Part shown: positions 1-6,544 of the stretch, one piece after another
Position numbering within the stretch: position 1 is the first letter of the stretch
Layout of the letters: every line of letters starts with the position of its first letter
Source: Deltaproteobacteria bacterium
Lineage (GTDB): Bacteria > Myxococcota_A > UBA9160 > SMWR01
DNA length: 8,952 nucleotides
Direction: 5' to 3'
Assembly: GCA_019313605.1 (NCBI GenBank)
Contig: JAFDAW010000104.1
Coordinates: forward strand, 1 to 8,952
The notes under the pieces: model-generated
Database searches by the model: none
The model's input: the letters and a program-made list of their open reading frames with translations, nothing else
Told to the model about the DNA's origin: nothing
Position numbers and translations under genes: made by a program

Positions 1-2195
1 GCCGTCTGGACCGCCCGCTCACCTACGCGGAAAAAGTGTTCCTCGGGCACCTCGCCGACCCCGAGACGGAAGAGTTGGCGCCCGGTACGAGTTATGTCGC
101 CACGCGCCCGGATCGCGTGGCGATGCAGGATGCAACCGCTCAGATGGCGCTCTTGCAATTCATGCTGGCCGGTAAGGATACGACGGCAGTTCCGACCACC
201 GTACACTGCGATCACCTGATTCAAGCGCACGTCGGTGCGGCGGGCGATCTCGCGCTTGCGAACGACGTCAATCGCGAAGTCTACGATTTTCTCCGCAGCA
301 GTTCGGCGCGTTATGGGGTCGGTTTCTGGGGGCCCGGCGCGGGCATCATCCACCAGGTGGTACTCGAGAACTACGCGTTCCCGGGCGGAATGATGATTGG
401 CACGGATTCCCATACGCCCAATGCGGGCGGGTTGGGGATGTTCGCGTGTGGGGTCGGCGGAGCCGATGCCGTCGACGTGATGGCCGGTTTTCCCTGGGAG
501 GTCCTCTATCCGAACCTCGTCGGTGTCCACCTCACGGGGCAACTCTCCGGCTGGTCGTCTCCCAAGGACGTAATCCTCAAGGTCTGCGAAACGCTGACGG
601 TGAAGGGTGGGACCAATCGGGTGATCGAATACTTCGGCCCGGGGACCGCGTCGATCAGTTGCACGGGCAAGGGGACGATTACGAACATGGGCGCCGAACT
701 CGGCGCGACGACCTCGATCTTTCCCTACGACGAGCGAATGGCGACGTACTTCAAGGCGACCGGTCGCGAGGAATTGGCCGATCTGGCCAATGAACGCGCA
801 GAGCTGTTGCGTGCGGACCCCGAAGTCGCGAAGGATCCCACTGCTTTCTTCGACGAGATCGTCGAGATCGATCTCTCGACCCTCGAGCCGCACATCGTGG
901 GGCCCCACACGCCCGACCTCGCCAGGCCCACCTCCCGGATGGCGGCGGATGTGGCCGAGCACGGCTATCCGGAAAAGCTTTCCTCTGCGCTGATCGGAAG
1001 CTGCACGAATTCATCTTATGAAGATCTCGAGCGCGCGGCCGATCTTGCGCGCCAGGCCGCGCGACACGGTGCGCGCTCGAAGTCGACGCTCTGGGTGACG
1101 CCGGGTTCCGAGCAGGTGCATCTGACGATCGAGCGGGATGGTCAGCTCGCGGATCTCGAGGCCATCGGCGGAACCGTGCTCGCCAACGCGTGCGGCCCGT
1201 GTATCGGGCAGTGGAAGCGCGACGATGTTCCGGAAGGCGAAGCGAATTCGATCATCAGCTCCTACAACCGCAACTTTCGTCGGCGCAACGACGGTCGAGC
1301 GGAGACGCTCTCATTCATCGCGAGCCCCGAGATCGTGATCGCGTACGCGCTGGCGGGTCGGCTGTCGTTCAATCCGGCCACCGATGAAATCGAGGCCGAC
1401 GACGGGACGCGCTTCGTTCTCGATCCGCCCGCGCCCGCGCCGGAAGTGCCGAGCCAGGGCTTCGTGGCGAGCCGAGCCGGTTATGTGGAGCCGCCCGACG
1501 AGAGGTCGAGCGTCGGGGTGACGGTCTCGCGGGAGAGCGAGCGCTTGCAGATCCTGGAGCCATTCTCGGCCTGGGATGGTCGAGACTACGAAAACCTCCC
1601 CCTGCTGATCAAAGCCGCGGGTAAATGCACCACGGATCACATCTCCCCGGCGGGTGTCTGGCTGCGATTTCGCGGCCATCTCGACAACATCAGCGACAAC
1701 ATGTTCATCGGTGCCGTAAACGCCTTTACGGAGGAAACCGGAAAGGGGCTCGATCTGCTCTCGGGAGAGCGCGGTGTCGGATTTGCGGCAGTCGCGCGGC
1801 ACTACAAGGCCGAGGGGCTGCGCTGGGTTGCGGTCGGTGACGAAAACTACGGCGAGGGTTCGAGCCGGGAACACGCGGCGATGTCGCCGCGCCTGCTGGG
1901 TTGTGCGGCGGTGATCGTCAGAAGTTTTGCGCGCATCCACGAGTCCAATCTCAAGAAGCAGGGTGTTCTCCCGCTCCACTTCGAAAACCTCGAGGATTAC
2001 AAGAAGGTGCGCGAAACCGATCGCGTGAGCATTCTGGGTCTCGCTGATCTGGCGCCGGGCAGCACCGTGCGGGCAGTCTTTCACCACGAGGATGGATCGG
2101 AGGACGTCGCTTCGACCCGTCACACCATGAACGAAGATCAAATCGCCTGGTTCAAGGCGGGCTCGGCGTTGAACCTCTTGCGTCAGGGCGCATGA
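1..2195 (+). CDS. acn: Aconitate hydratase, mitochondrial type (5' end outside window)
   Basis: Aconitase interconverts citrate and isocitrate through cis-aconitate in the cytoplasmic TCA cycle, using a [4Fe-4S] cluster. The reading frame is open from base 3, before any start codon, and the first residues (RLDRPLTYAEKVFLGHL) already match the family, so the N-terminus lies upstream; the GTG at 36 is not the start. The three cluster cysteines are at codons starting 1002 (SCTNSS), 1191 and 1200 (CGPCIGQW). Their 63- and 3-residue spacing equals that of mammalian mitochondrial aconitase (Cys358, 421, 424). Other family signatures are DSHTPNAGGLGM near 406, KCTTDHIS near 1623, FRGHLDNIS near 1668, and GDENYGEGSSREHAA near 1839, the last holding the swivel-domain active-site Ser and Arg. 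By comparison with the mature mammalian enzyme only about 24 N-terminal residues are missing. The match is to the ACO2 type rather than bacterial AcnA/IRP or AcnB. A lipid kinase gene follows after 23 bases. Confidence 0.96.
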   Translation, partial: RLDRPLTYAEKVFLGHLADPETEELAPGTSYVATRPDRVAMQDATAQMALLQFMLAGKDTTAVPTTVHCDHLIQAHVGAAGDLALANDVNREVYDFLRSSSARYGVGFWGPGAGIIHQVVLENYAFPGGMMIGTDSHTPNAGGLGMFACGVGGADAVDVMAGFPWEVLYPNLVGVHLTGQLSGWSSPKDVILKVCETLTVKGGTNRVIEYFGPGTASISCTGKGTITNMGAELGATTSIFPYDERMATYFKATGREELADLANERAELLRADPEVAKDPTAFFDEIVEIDLSTLEPHIVGPHTPDLARPTSRMAADVAEHGYPEKLSSALIGSCTNSSYEDLERAADLARQAARHGARSKSTLWVTPGSEQVHLTIERDGQLADLEAIGGTVLANACGPCIGQWKRDDVPEGEANSIISSYNRNFRRRNDGRAETLSFIASPEIVIAYALAGRLSFNPATDEIEADDGTRFVLDPPAPAPEVPSQGFVASRAGYVEPPDERSSVGVTVSRESERLQILEPFSAWDGRDYENLPLLIKAAGKCTTDHISPAGVWLRFRGHLDNISDNMFIGAVNAFTEETGKGLDLLSGERGVGFAAVARHYKAEGLRWVAVGDENYGEGSSREHAAMSPRLLGCAAVIVRSFARIHESNLKKQGVLPLHFENLEDYKKVRETDRVSILGLADLAPGSTVRAVFHHEDGSEDVASTRHTMNEDQIAWFKAGSALNLLRQGA

Positions 2196-2218
2196 AGAAG
2201 ATCACCTAACCTCTGCGC

Positions 2219-3148
2219 ATGGCTGTGCGCACGCTCGTGATCGTCAATCCGGAGAGCCGAAATCGCGCAACGGCGCACCGGTTGAAGTCGCTCGAAGCGA
2301 AGCTGCGACACGCACTGGGTCCACTCGACATCGAGTGCACCCGTGCTCCTCGCGACGCCGAGCGCATCGCTCGCGAGGGCGTGCGCTCGGGAGTCGAGCG
2401 GGTCATCGTCGCGGGAGGCGACGGCACGCTGAGCGAAGTCGTCACGGGACTGCTGTCCGCGGGCCTGGGTGATTACGCGACGGTCGGACTGCTCCCCGTC
2501 GGCACGGCCGGGGATTTTGCGCGCGGGCTCGGTGGGCCCCGCGACCTCGATACTGCGAGCGATCGAAGCGCGGGTGGGGAAACCCTCCGGGTCGACGCGG
2601 GTCGAGCCACCTACCGTTGCGATGGTCGAGAAGCAGTCAAGAGTTATTTCGCGAACATTGCGAGCCTGGGGCTCAGTGGTGACGTCGCGGAATCGGTCAA
2701 TCGAACTGGCAAGGTGCTCGCCGGGAGATTGTCCTATCTGCTCGGCGCGCTTCGGGGTGTGGCTCGCTATCGGGGTGAGCCCGTGTCGATTTCTGTGGAT
2801 GGCAAGTGTGTCTTCGAAGGTGGACTCGCCGTCGCTGTGATCGCCAACGGGCCGTGTTTCGGCGGGGGGATGCAGATTGCTCCGAATGCGTGCATCGACG
2901 ATGGAGATTTCGACTGGGTGATCGTTCCCGCGATGTCCCGGCTCTCGCTGCTTCGGAAGATCCCGCTTCTCTACAGCGGTTCTCATCTCGGCGATCCGCG
3001 AATCCTGCACGGGCGAGGGAAGGTGGTTGAGGCTCGCGCAATGGATGGACGGGTGCGGATCGACGTCGACGGTGAGGCGCTGGGCGCGCTTCCTGCGCGC
3101 TTCGAAATTCTTCCGGGTGCGATCACGTTGTTGGGCTTCGAAAGATGA
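2219..3148 (+). CDS. Diacylglycerol/lipid kinase family protein (DagK/YegS type)
   Basis: This 309-residue protein belongs to the DAGK catalytic-domain family, soluble or peripheral kinases that phosphorylate lipid hydroxyls (diacylglycerol, sphingoid bases or similar) with ATP. Visible motifs are an N-terminal strand followed by NPESR (10-14), the nucleotide-binding GGDGTLSEV (66-74), LPVGTAGDFARGLG (92-105), a GLSGDVAESVNR segment (151-162), FGGGMQIAPNACIDDGDF (214-231) and the closing IDVDGE (281-286). Length is normal for the family. The usual Asn of the GTxND motif is Gly here (GTAGDF), a variant I cannot interpret functionally. There is no signal peptide or membrane segment. The ATG at 2219 begins the standard N-terminal strand; no good Shine-Dalgarno lies at normal distance, so translation may depend on coupling to the aconitase gene 23 bases upstream. 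The stop overlaps the next start (ATGA at 3145). The lipid substrate cannot be told from sequence. Confidence 0.9.
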   Translation: MAVRTLVIVNPESRNRATAHRLKSLEAKLRHALGPLDIECTRAPRDAERIAREGVRSGVERVIVAGGDGTLSEVVTGLLSAGLGDYATVGLLPVGTAGDFARGLGGPRDLDTASDRSAGGETLRVDAGRATYRCDGREAVKSYFANIASLGLSGDVAESVNRTGKVLAGRLSYLLGALRGVARYRGEPVSISVDGKCVFEGGLAVAVIANGPCFGGGMQIAPNACIDDGDFDWVIVPAMSRLSLLRKIPLLYSGSHLGDPRILHGRGKVVEARAMDGRVRIDVDGEALGALPARFEILPGAITLLGFER

Positions 3149-4107
3149 GCGCCGAAATCTTCGAAGAGATTCGGCGTGCGGCGGCACGCGTCGTGGAGCG
3201 CGCGCACTCGGTCTCGATCGACGCCGATGCGCTCGAGAAACTCGCGCGGTCCGAGGATTTCGTTTCGGTTCCCATGCCACTCGATCCGGTTGATTACTAC
3301 GTAGGCACGCCCGAGGATACCGCCGCGTACATCCTCACATTGGATGCGATCAATTTCGGTTCTGGTTACTTCCCGTATCTCACCAAACGCCCCGGCTACT
3401 CGGGTTACTTCACGATCGCGATTTCTCTCCGGGAAAATTGGGAAAGCGAAGGTCCCTGGGATGCCGGCCGGCTAGTGGCAATGTCCGCTGGTGATTGTGC
3501 GCGGGTGATGGGTCAAGACCCAGCTGTTCCCGAAGTCGCTGAATTGATGTCGCTGTTTTCGCGGGCGTTGAACGAGCTCGGCAAATTTCTGCTGAAGCGT
3601 TTCGATGGAGAACCGACGGGTCCGATCGCCGCCGCCGACCGCTCTGCGGCGCGTCTCGCGGAATTCCTGATCGAGATGCCCCTGTATCGAGATGTTTCAC
3701 GCTATGCGGACTTCGAGGTCCCCTTCTACAAGCGCGCCCAGTTGACGTCGGCCGACCTCGCCGCGGTATTCGACGGGGAGGGCTACGGGGCATTCGATGA
3801 CCTCGATCAGCTCACGATCTTTGCCGACAACCTGGTCCCTCACGTGCTCCGCCGCGAAGGAGTGTTGGTCTACGCCCCCGAACTCGCGGGCCGCATCGAT
3901 GCCGGGGCGCTGCTGGAGGCGGGCTCGCCGGAAGAGGTAGAGATCCGGGCCGCCGCCGTTCACGCGGTCGAGTGCTGCCTCTCGTTGATGCGCAAGTCCG
4001 GAGTCAAGCTGACGGCTCGGCAACTCGATACGGCCCTCTGGACGCGGGGGCAGCTTCCCGCAATGAAGGCCCATCCCCGGCACCGGGCGCGAACGACGAA
4101 CTACTGA
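3145..4107 (+). CDS. qng1: Queuosine 5'-phosphate N-glycosylase (Qng1 / DUF2419 queuosine salvage)
   Basis: A 320-residue cytoplasmic protein matching the queuosine salvage family (DUF2419, human C9orf64/QNG1, with bacterial members). Qng1 hydrolyses queuosine 5'-monophosphate to free the base queuine, which can be re-used for tRNA queuosine modification. Recognisable blocks are LDAINFGSGYFPYL (66-79), GYSGYF (84-89), LNELGKFLLKRFDG (142-155), YRDV (181-184), FYKRAQL (194-200), TIFADNLVPHVL (224-235), EVEIRAAAVHAVE (264-276) and a C-terminal ALWTRGQ...HPRHRARTTNY (297-320), whose human counterpart ends RIRCIYY. Lys196 and Asp228 are 32 residues apart, as in the human protein; from memory these are the active-site Lys and Asp described for the family. 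Length is normal. The ATG overlaps the preceding kinase stop (ATGA), implying coupled translation. No other queuosine gene (tgt, queG, queT) is in the window, so whether substrate comes from tRNA turnover or uptake is unknown. Confidence 0.9.
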   Translation: MSAEIFEEIRRAAARVVERAHSVSIDADALEKLARSEDFVSVPMPLDPVDYYVGTPEDTAAYILTLDAINFGSGYFPYLTKRPGYSGYFTIAISLRENWESEGPWDAGRLVAMSAGDCARVMGQDPAVPEVAELMSLFSRALNELGKFLLKRFDGEPTGPIAAADRSAARLAEFLIEMPLYRDVSRYADFEVPFYKRAQLTSADLAAVFDGEGYGAFDDLDQLTIFADNLVPHVLRREGVLVYAPELAGRIDAGALLEAGSPEEVEIRAAAVHAVECCLSLMRKSGVKLTARQLDTALWTRGQLPAMKAHPRHRARTTNY

Positions 4108-4109
4108 CC

Positions 4110-4221
4110 GACGAATCCTTCGGATTCGGTTTGCGGCGACAAGGCCTAATCGGCCTCGTCTGGCTGACGAATCCTTCGGATTCGATTTGCGGCGACGAGG
4201 CCTATTCGGCCTCGTCTGGCG
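4110..4221 (+). repeat. Two tandem 56-bp units, each with two hairpins
   Basis: Units at 4110-4165 and 4166-4221 are identical at 52 of 56 positions. Each has hairpin A, a 7-bp stem CGAATCC/GGATTCG around a TTC loop (4112-4128 and 4168-4184), then a TTGCG spacer and hairpin B, a 9-bp stem around a 5-nt loop (4138-4160 and 4194-4216). Hairpin B is perfect in the second unit (GACGAGGCC/GGCCTCGTC) but has one A-C mismatch in the first. The array starts 2 bases after the qng1 stop and precedes the DsbA-like gene. No T-run follows, so it is not a classic intrinsic terminator, but it could slow transcription, protect the upstream mRNA end or bind a protein, like REP-type intergenic elements. The related array at 8791 shares hairpin A and its flank. 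Confidence 0.88.
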
Positions 4222-4300
4222 ATCCAGCTGCAAATCTGGGTTATGGTTCGGCCCGGCCACAGCCGCAATCTCGAGCCCAGTCGCGAAGGAGCACAAAACT
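4222..4300 (+). promoter_or_regulatory. Leader of the DsbA-like gene with strong ribosome binding site
   Basis: GAAGGAG at 4285-4291 sits 9 bases before the ATG at 4301, a good Shine-Dalgarno that fixes the start of the DsbA-like gene and argues against the in-frame upstream ATG at 4187, which lies inside the repeat array. A TATGGT at 4242-4247 could be a -10 box, but I see no credible -35 box at 16-18 bases, so I assign no promoter. Confidence 0.7.
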
Positions 4301-5026
4301 ATGCAGGGAAATTCATCCGGAGGCGCGCTGGTTGCAGCGGCATTGTTCCTGGGAGCTTCGATCCTGGGAGGCGCCTATTGGGTCGCGACGGCGATCGACC
4401 GCGGGGCCTCTGAAGTCGCCAGCCTCAATCAAGCACTGAAGACCGCAGCGGTAGCGCCTGCGCCCGCAGCTCGGCCTTCTGCTCCGGGGCGACCGGATCC
4501 CGGGAAGGTCTACGACATCAAGGTTGGCGATGGTCCGATCCGCGGCTCCAAGTCTGCGAAAATCACCGTCGTCGAATGGGCCGACTTCCAGTGTCCGTTC
4601 TGCGTTCGCGTCAACCCGACGCTCGAAAAGGTCGCCGAGGAATACGGCGACAAGGTTCGCTTCAGTTTCAAGCACCTTCCGCTCTCGATGCACTCCAAAG
4701 CCCGAGCGGCTCACCAGGCCGCAGAGGCCGCGCATCGGCAGGGTAAATTCTGGGAGATGCACGATCGGATCTTCGCGAAACCGAAGGATCTGAGCGAGGA
4801 GACCTACCTCCGCTACGCGAATGAGATGGGCCTGGACATCGATCAATACAAGAAGGATTTCTCGTCTTCGTCGGTCCGGAAGAAGGTCGATGCCGATCTG
4901 GCGGAGGCGCGCGAACTGGGCGTGTCGGGAACGCCGAGCTTCTTCATCAACGGCCGGTTTCTTTCAGGCGCACAGCCCTATGGGGCCTTTGCGCGCGTGA
5001 TCGACGAGGAGTTGGCGAAGAATTAG
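4301..5026 (+). CDS. Membrane-anchored DsbA-family thiol:disulfide oxidoreductase
   Basis: A 241-residue protein with a hydrophobic N-terminal segment (about residues 8-31, GALVAAALFLGASILGG onward) without a lipobox, most likely an uncleaved signal anchor that places the rest in the periplasm. A Pro/Ala-rich linker (about 50-68) leads to a DsbA/Thioredoxin_4-type domain (about 70-240). The redox motif CPFC (98-101) sits in the typical WADFQCPFC context; SGTPSFFING (209-218) supplies the cis-proline loop facing the active site. The helical insertion between them (about 130-200) is characteristic of DsbA-type rather than plain thioredoxin folds. Expected role: oxidation or isomerisation of disulfides in exported proteins. 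No DsbB or VKOR partner lies in the window. The start is fixed by GAAGGAG 9 bases upstream. The 3' end overlaps the convergent pheC-aroQ gene by 4 bases. Whether it acts as oxidase, isomerase or reductase cannot be told from sequence. Confidence 0.93.
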   Translation: MQGNSSGGALVAAALFLGASILGGAYWVATAIDRGASEVASLNQALKTAAVAPAPAARPSAPGRPDPGKVYDIKVGDGPIRGSKSAKITVVEWADFQCPFCVRVNPTLEKVAEEYGDKVRFSFKHLPLSMHSKARAAHQAAEAAHRQGKFWEMHDRIFAKPKDLSEETYLRYANEMGLDIDQYKKDFSSSSVRKKVDADLAEARELGVSGTPSFFINGRFLSGAQPYGAFARVIDEELAKN

Positions 5027-6285
5027 CCTTCCGGCGCCGGCGGTTTGGTGAGTTCGCTGATCGCCTCGGCGATCGTGAGCATCGCCGCGTCGGAAACCTC
5101 GGCGCTTCGGAGTCCGAGCTTCGCAGCTTCGATGATTTGTGCGCGGTCCAGGTCGGCGGGAAGCGCGACCAGAAGTTGAGCGATGCGCTCCCCAATCCTG
5201 AGCAAGGCCGGTCGTAGCTCAGCCTTCAGATTTGGCAGGATCTCGAGGGAAGTAAAATACGGATCGGTGAGTGCGGCGATCTGCACTTCCTTGCCGGCTT
5301 CCATCAGAGCGACGAACAGCTTTCGGACGGCGTCTTCTGCTGGAGGCGCGACGCCTTGGCGCTCGGCCGCGTCCCGAACGCTTTCGGCCGCTGCATCGAG
5401 CACAAGAGCTTCGCGCGTCGGTATCACGATCGGTAGCGAAGCCCTTCGTTTGGCGGTTGCGACGAATGGCATCAGCGCAAGGCGTTCGTCGATCGCCGCC
5501 AACAGCGCTCGAAGCGGATACGCGAGCTTCGGAGAATCCGGTATTTTGAAGTACTCCTCGCGGAGTCGCGCGAGCGTGCCGTCTGCCTCGCTTTCTAGCA
5601 GCCAACTGTTCAAATCGGCGGCGAGTTCAGCGTGCTCCGCGCGCAGCAGAATCGCCTTGCGGTCCACTGTAAACGGTCCGAAGAGAGCCAGATCCTTTTT
5701 GCCGATGACCCAGCTGGGTGCTTCGAGGTCGTCGGTAACCGCTGCGTGTATCGCACCATCCATCAGAGCGGAGAGGACCAACGCGTTGTCGGGAATCGTC
5801 ACCAGGGTTGCGGCCGGGAAGTGTGCATAGGCAACGTGTTCGAGGTGGCCTCCCGCGTTTACGCCAATTCTGACCCGCTGATGATTCAGATCGTCGATTT
5901 TTCGGAAGAGGTCTTTGGGTCGGGCGACAATGACCGCGCCCGTTTCGACGACGGCGACGCTGAATCTTCCAATCGCGCTGCGCTCCGGACGGACCGTTAC
6001 TCCGGACATCGCGAGATCGAATTGACCCGTGAGTAGGCCGCGATTCAGATCGGGCCAGTGGAACGTGACGAATTCAATTCTGCGTCTGCGCGCCTTCGCA
6101 TAAGCTCGTGCCAGCGCGATGTCAAATCCCTCGAGGTCGGGGCGGCTCGGATCGGCCTTGAGGCTGAACGGCGCGTAGTCGCCGCTCGTCCCGACGCGCA
6201 GTGGGGCGGCAAATGCGCCCGCGGCTGCAAATCCGCCCGCGAGCAAGGCGCTCAGCAGCAATGCGCGCGTGCTTCGCGATTTCAC
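5023..6285 (-). CDS. pheC-aroQ: Periplasmic cyclohexadienyl dehydratase-chorismate mutase fusion (PheC-AroQ)
   Basis: A 420-residue exported two-domain enzyme. Residues 1-26 form a signal peptide with probable cleavage after GAFA. Residues 27 to about 248 match PheC, a dehydratase of the periplasmic solute-binding fold: LRVGTSGDYAPFS (29-41), GFDIALA (53-59), FDLAMSGVTVRPER (89-102), NAGG (143-146), PDNALVLSALMDG (165-177) and VTDDLEA (183-189), the last holding the Glu that aligns with the proposed general acid of PheC. Residues about 255-415 match AroQ chorismate mutase: Arg268, Lys279, Arg291 and Glu292 have the same spacing as E. coli Arg28, Lys39, Arg51 and Glu52, and Gln335 suits the active-site Gln. 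Together they would convert chorismate to prephenate to phenylpyruvate outside the cytoplasm. The GTG start at 6285 is chosen because the signal peptide begins there and GGAG lies 9 bases upstream; a longer TTG-initiated form from 6342 would add 19 polar residues. A solute-binding role for the first domain is the main alternative. The gene is convergent with, and overlaps, the DsbA-like gene. Confidence 0.87.
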   Translation of the reverse strand: MKSRSTRALLLSALLAGGFAAAGAFAAPLRVGTSGDYAPFSLKADPSRPDLEGFDIALARAYAKARRRRIEFVTFHWPDLNRGLLTGQFDLAMSGVTVRPERSAIGRFSVAVVETGAVIVARPKDLFRKIDDLNHQRVRIGVNAGGHLEHVAYAHFPAATLVTIPDNALVLSALMDGAIHAAVTDDLEAPSWVIGKKDLALFGPFTVDRKAILLRAEHAELAADLNSWLLESEADGTLARLREEYFKIPDSPKLAYPLRALLAAIDERLALMPFVATAKRRASLPIVIPTREALVLDAAAESVRDAAERQGVAPPAEDAVRKLFVALMEAGKEVQIAALTDPYFTSLEILPNLKAELRPALLRIGERIAQLLVALPADLDRAQIIEAAKLGLRSAEVSDAAMLTIAEAISELTKPPAPEG

Positions 6286-6323
6286 GCTCGGGCTCTCCGG
6301 ATGGTTGCGAGATCGTGCCCCAT
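6282..6323 (-). CDS. Putative 13-codon leader ORF overlapping the pheC-aroQ start
   Basis: On the minus strand an ATG at 6323-6321 follows GGAGGG (plus-strand 6328-6333) by 4 bases, the strongest Shine-Dalgarno in the pheC-aroQ upstream region. It opens a frame of 13 codons (MGHDLATIRRARA). Its TGA (6284-6282) overlaps the pheC-aroQ GTG start (6285-6283) as GTGA, the usual geometry for translational coupling. The peptide has no Phe, Tyr or Trp, so it is not a classical aromatic attenuator, though three Arg occur in the last five residues. It is too short for homology and could be chance; conservation in relatives would decide. Confidence 0.45.
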   Translation of the reverse strand: MGHDLATIRRARA

Positions 6324-6360
6324 CGTTCCCTCCAAGCCTCAAGATAGCCGAGACGGCGCT

Positions 6361-6384
6361 TCCCGAGTCGAGTTTGACCCGGGA
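6361..6384. promoter_or_regulatory. Imperfect palindrome, candidate operator
   Basis: TCCCGAGTC and GACCCGGGA form 9-bp inverted arms with one mismatch around a 6-base centre. The right arm and centre overlap the candidate -35 box at 6374-6379, where a repressor could block the cold-shock-domain gene or the divergent pheC-aroQ gene. The T-run that a terminator would need is absent on the downstream side in either direction. No regulator family is recognised. Confidence 0.35.
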
Positions 6385-6402
6385 AAAAAATTCGCCTAAC
6401 CT
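6374..6402 (+). promoter_or_regulatory. Candidate sigma70-type promoter for the cold-shock-domain gene
   Basis: TTGACC (6374-6379, 5 of 6 to consensus) and TAACCT (6397-6402, matching the key T, A and final T) are separated by exactly 17 bases, with an A-rich spacer in an otherwise GC-rich region. Transcription would begin near 6409, giving a 5' UTR of about 135 bases before the ATG at 6545. Confidence 0.45.
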
Positions 6403-6476
6403 CCCGCCTCCGTTGGGTTTCTGATGGCTCCACCCAAAGTGCGAGCAGCGGCCCGACGCCCGCTAACAGCTTCGTC

Positions 6477-6509
6477 CGGGCCGAACCGGGTCATCCCCGA
6501 ACCGGCCCG
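6477..6509 (+). promoter_or_regulatory. 33-nt hairpin in the 5' UTR of the cold-shock-domain gene
   Basis: The outer stem CGGGCCG (6477-6483) pairs with CGGCCCG (6503-6509). A symmetric internal loop of AAC on both sides (6484-6486, 6500-6502) separates it from an inner CGGG/CCCG stem with a TCATC loop (6487-6499). The structure ends 21 bases before the AAGGGGG ribosome binding site. The symmetry also makes it a possible DNA palindrome for a protein. No T-run follows, so it is not an intrinsic terminator. Confidence 0.6.
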
Positions 6510-6530
6510 TTTCGATTGTGTGCCCGCGGC

Positions 6531-6537
6531 AAGGGGG
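6531..6537 (+). promoter_or_regulatory. Ribosome binding site deciding the cold-shock-domain start
   Basis: AAGGGGG lies 7 bases before the ATG at 6545 and supports that start over the in-frame GTG at 6518, which would sit upstream of this site. Confidence 0.75.
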
Positions 6538-6544
6538 TCCTGCC

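Noticed and set aside
1311..2141. Long minus-strand open frame of 276 codons opposite aconitase
   Set aside because: The plus strand is clearly aconitase over the same span; GC-rich codon use leaves the opposite frame open, and the translation resembles no family.
2179..2212. Promoter before the lipid kinase using TAACCT at 2207-2212
   Set aside because: The nearest -35-like TTGCGT is 22 bases away, and transcription would start at or beyond the start codon.
2183..3280. Minus-strand open frame of 365 codons opposite the lipid kinase
   Set aside because: The plus strand carries intact kinase motifs; the antisense translation is Arg/Ser/His-rich without recognisable motifs.
4110..4221. Intrinsic terminator after qng1
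   Set aside because: The stems are good but no T-run follows any of them on either strand.
4187..4300. Upstream ATG giving the DsbA-like protein 38 more residues
   Set aside because: It starts inside the hairpin array, has no Shine-Dalgarno and would put polar residues before the signal anchor; the ATG at 4301 has GAAGGAG at good spacing.
6286..6342. TTG start extending PheC-AroQ by 19 residues
   Set aside because: The extension is polar and precedes an otherwise ideal signal peptide that begins at the GTG at 6285.
6337..6365. pheC-aroQ promoter with TATCTT at 6346-6341 (minus strand)
   Set aside because: No acceptable -35 box lies at 16-18 bases, and the start would fall on the leader Shine-Dalgarno; too weak to annotate.
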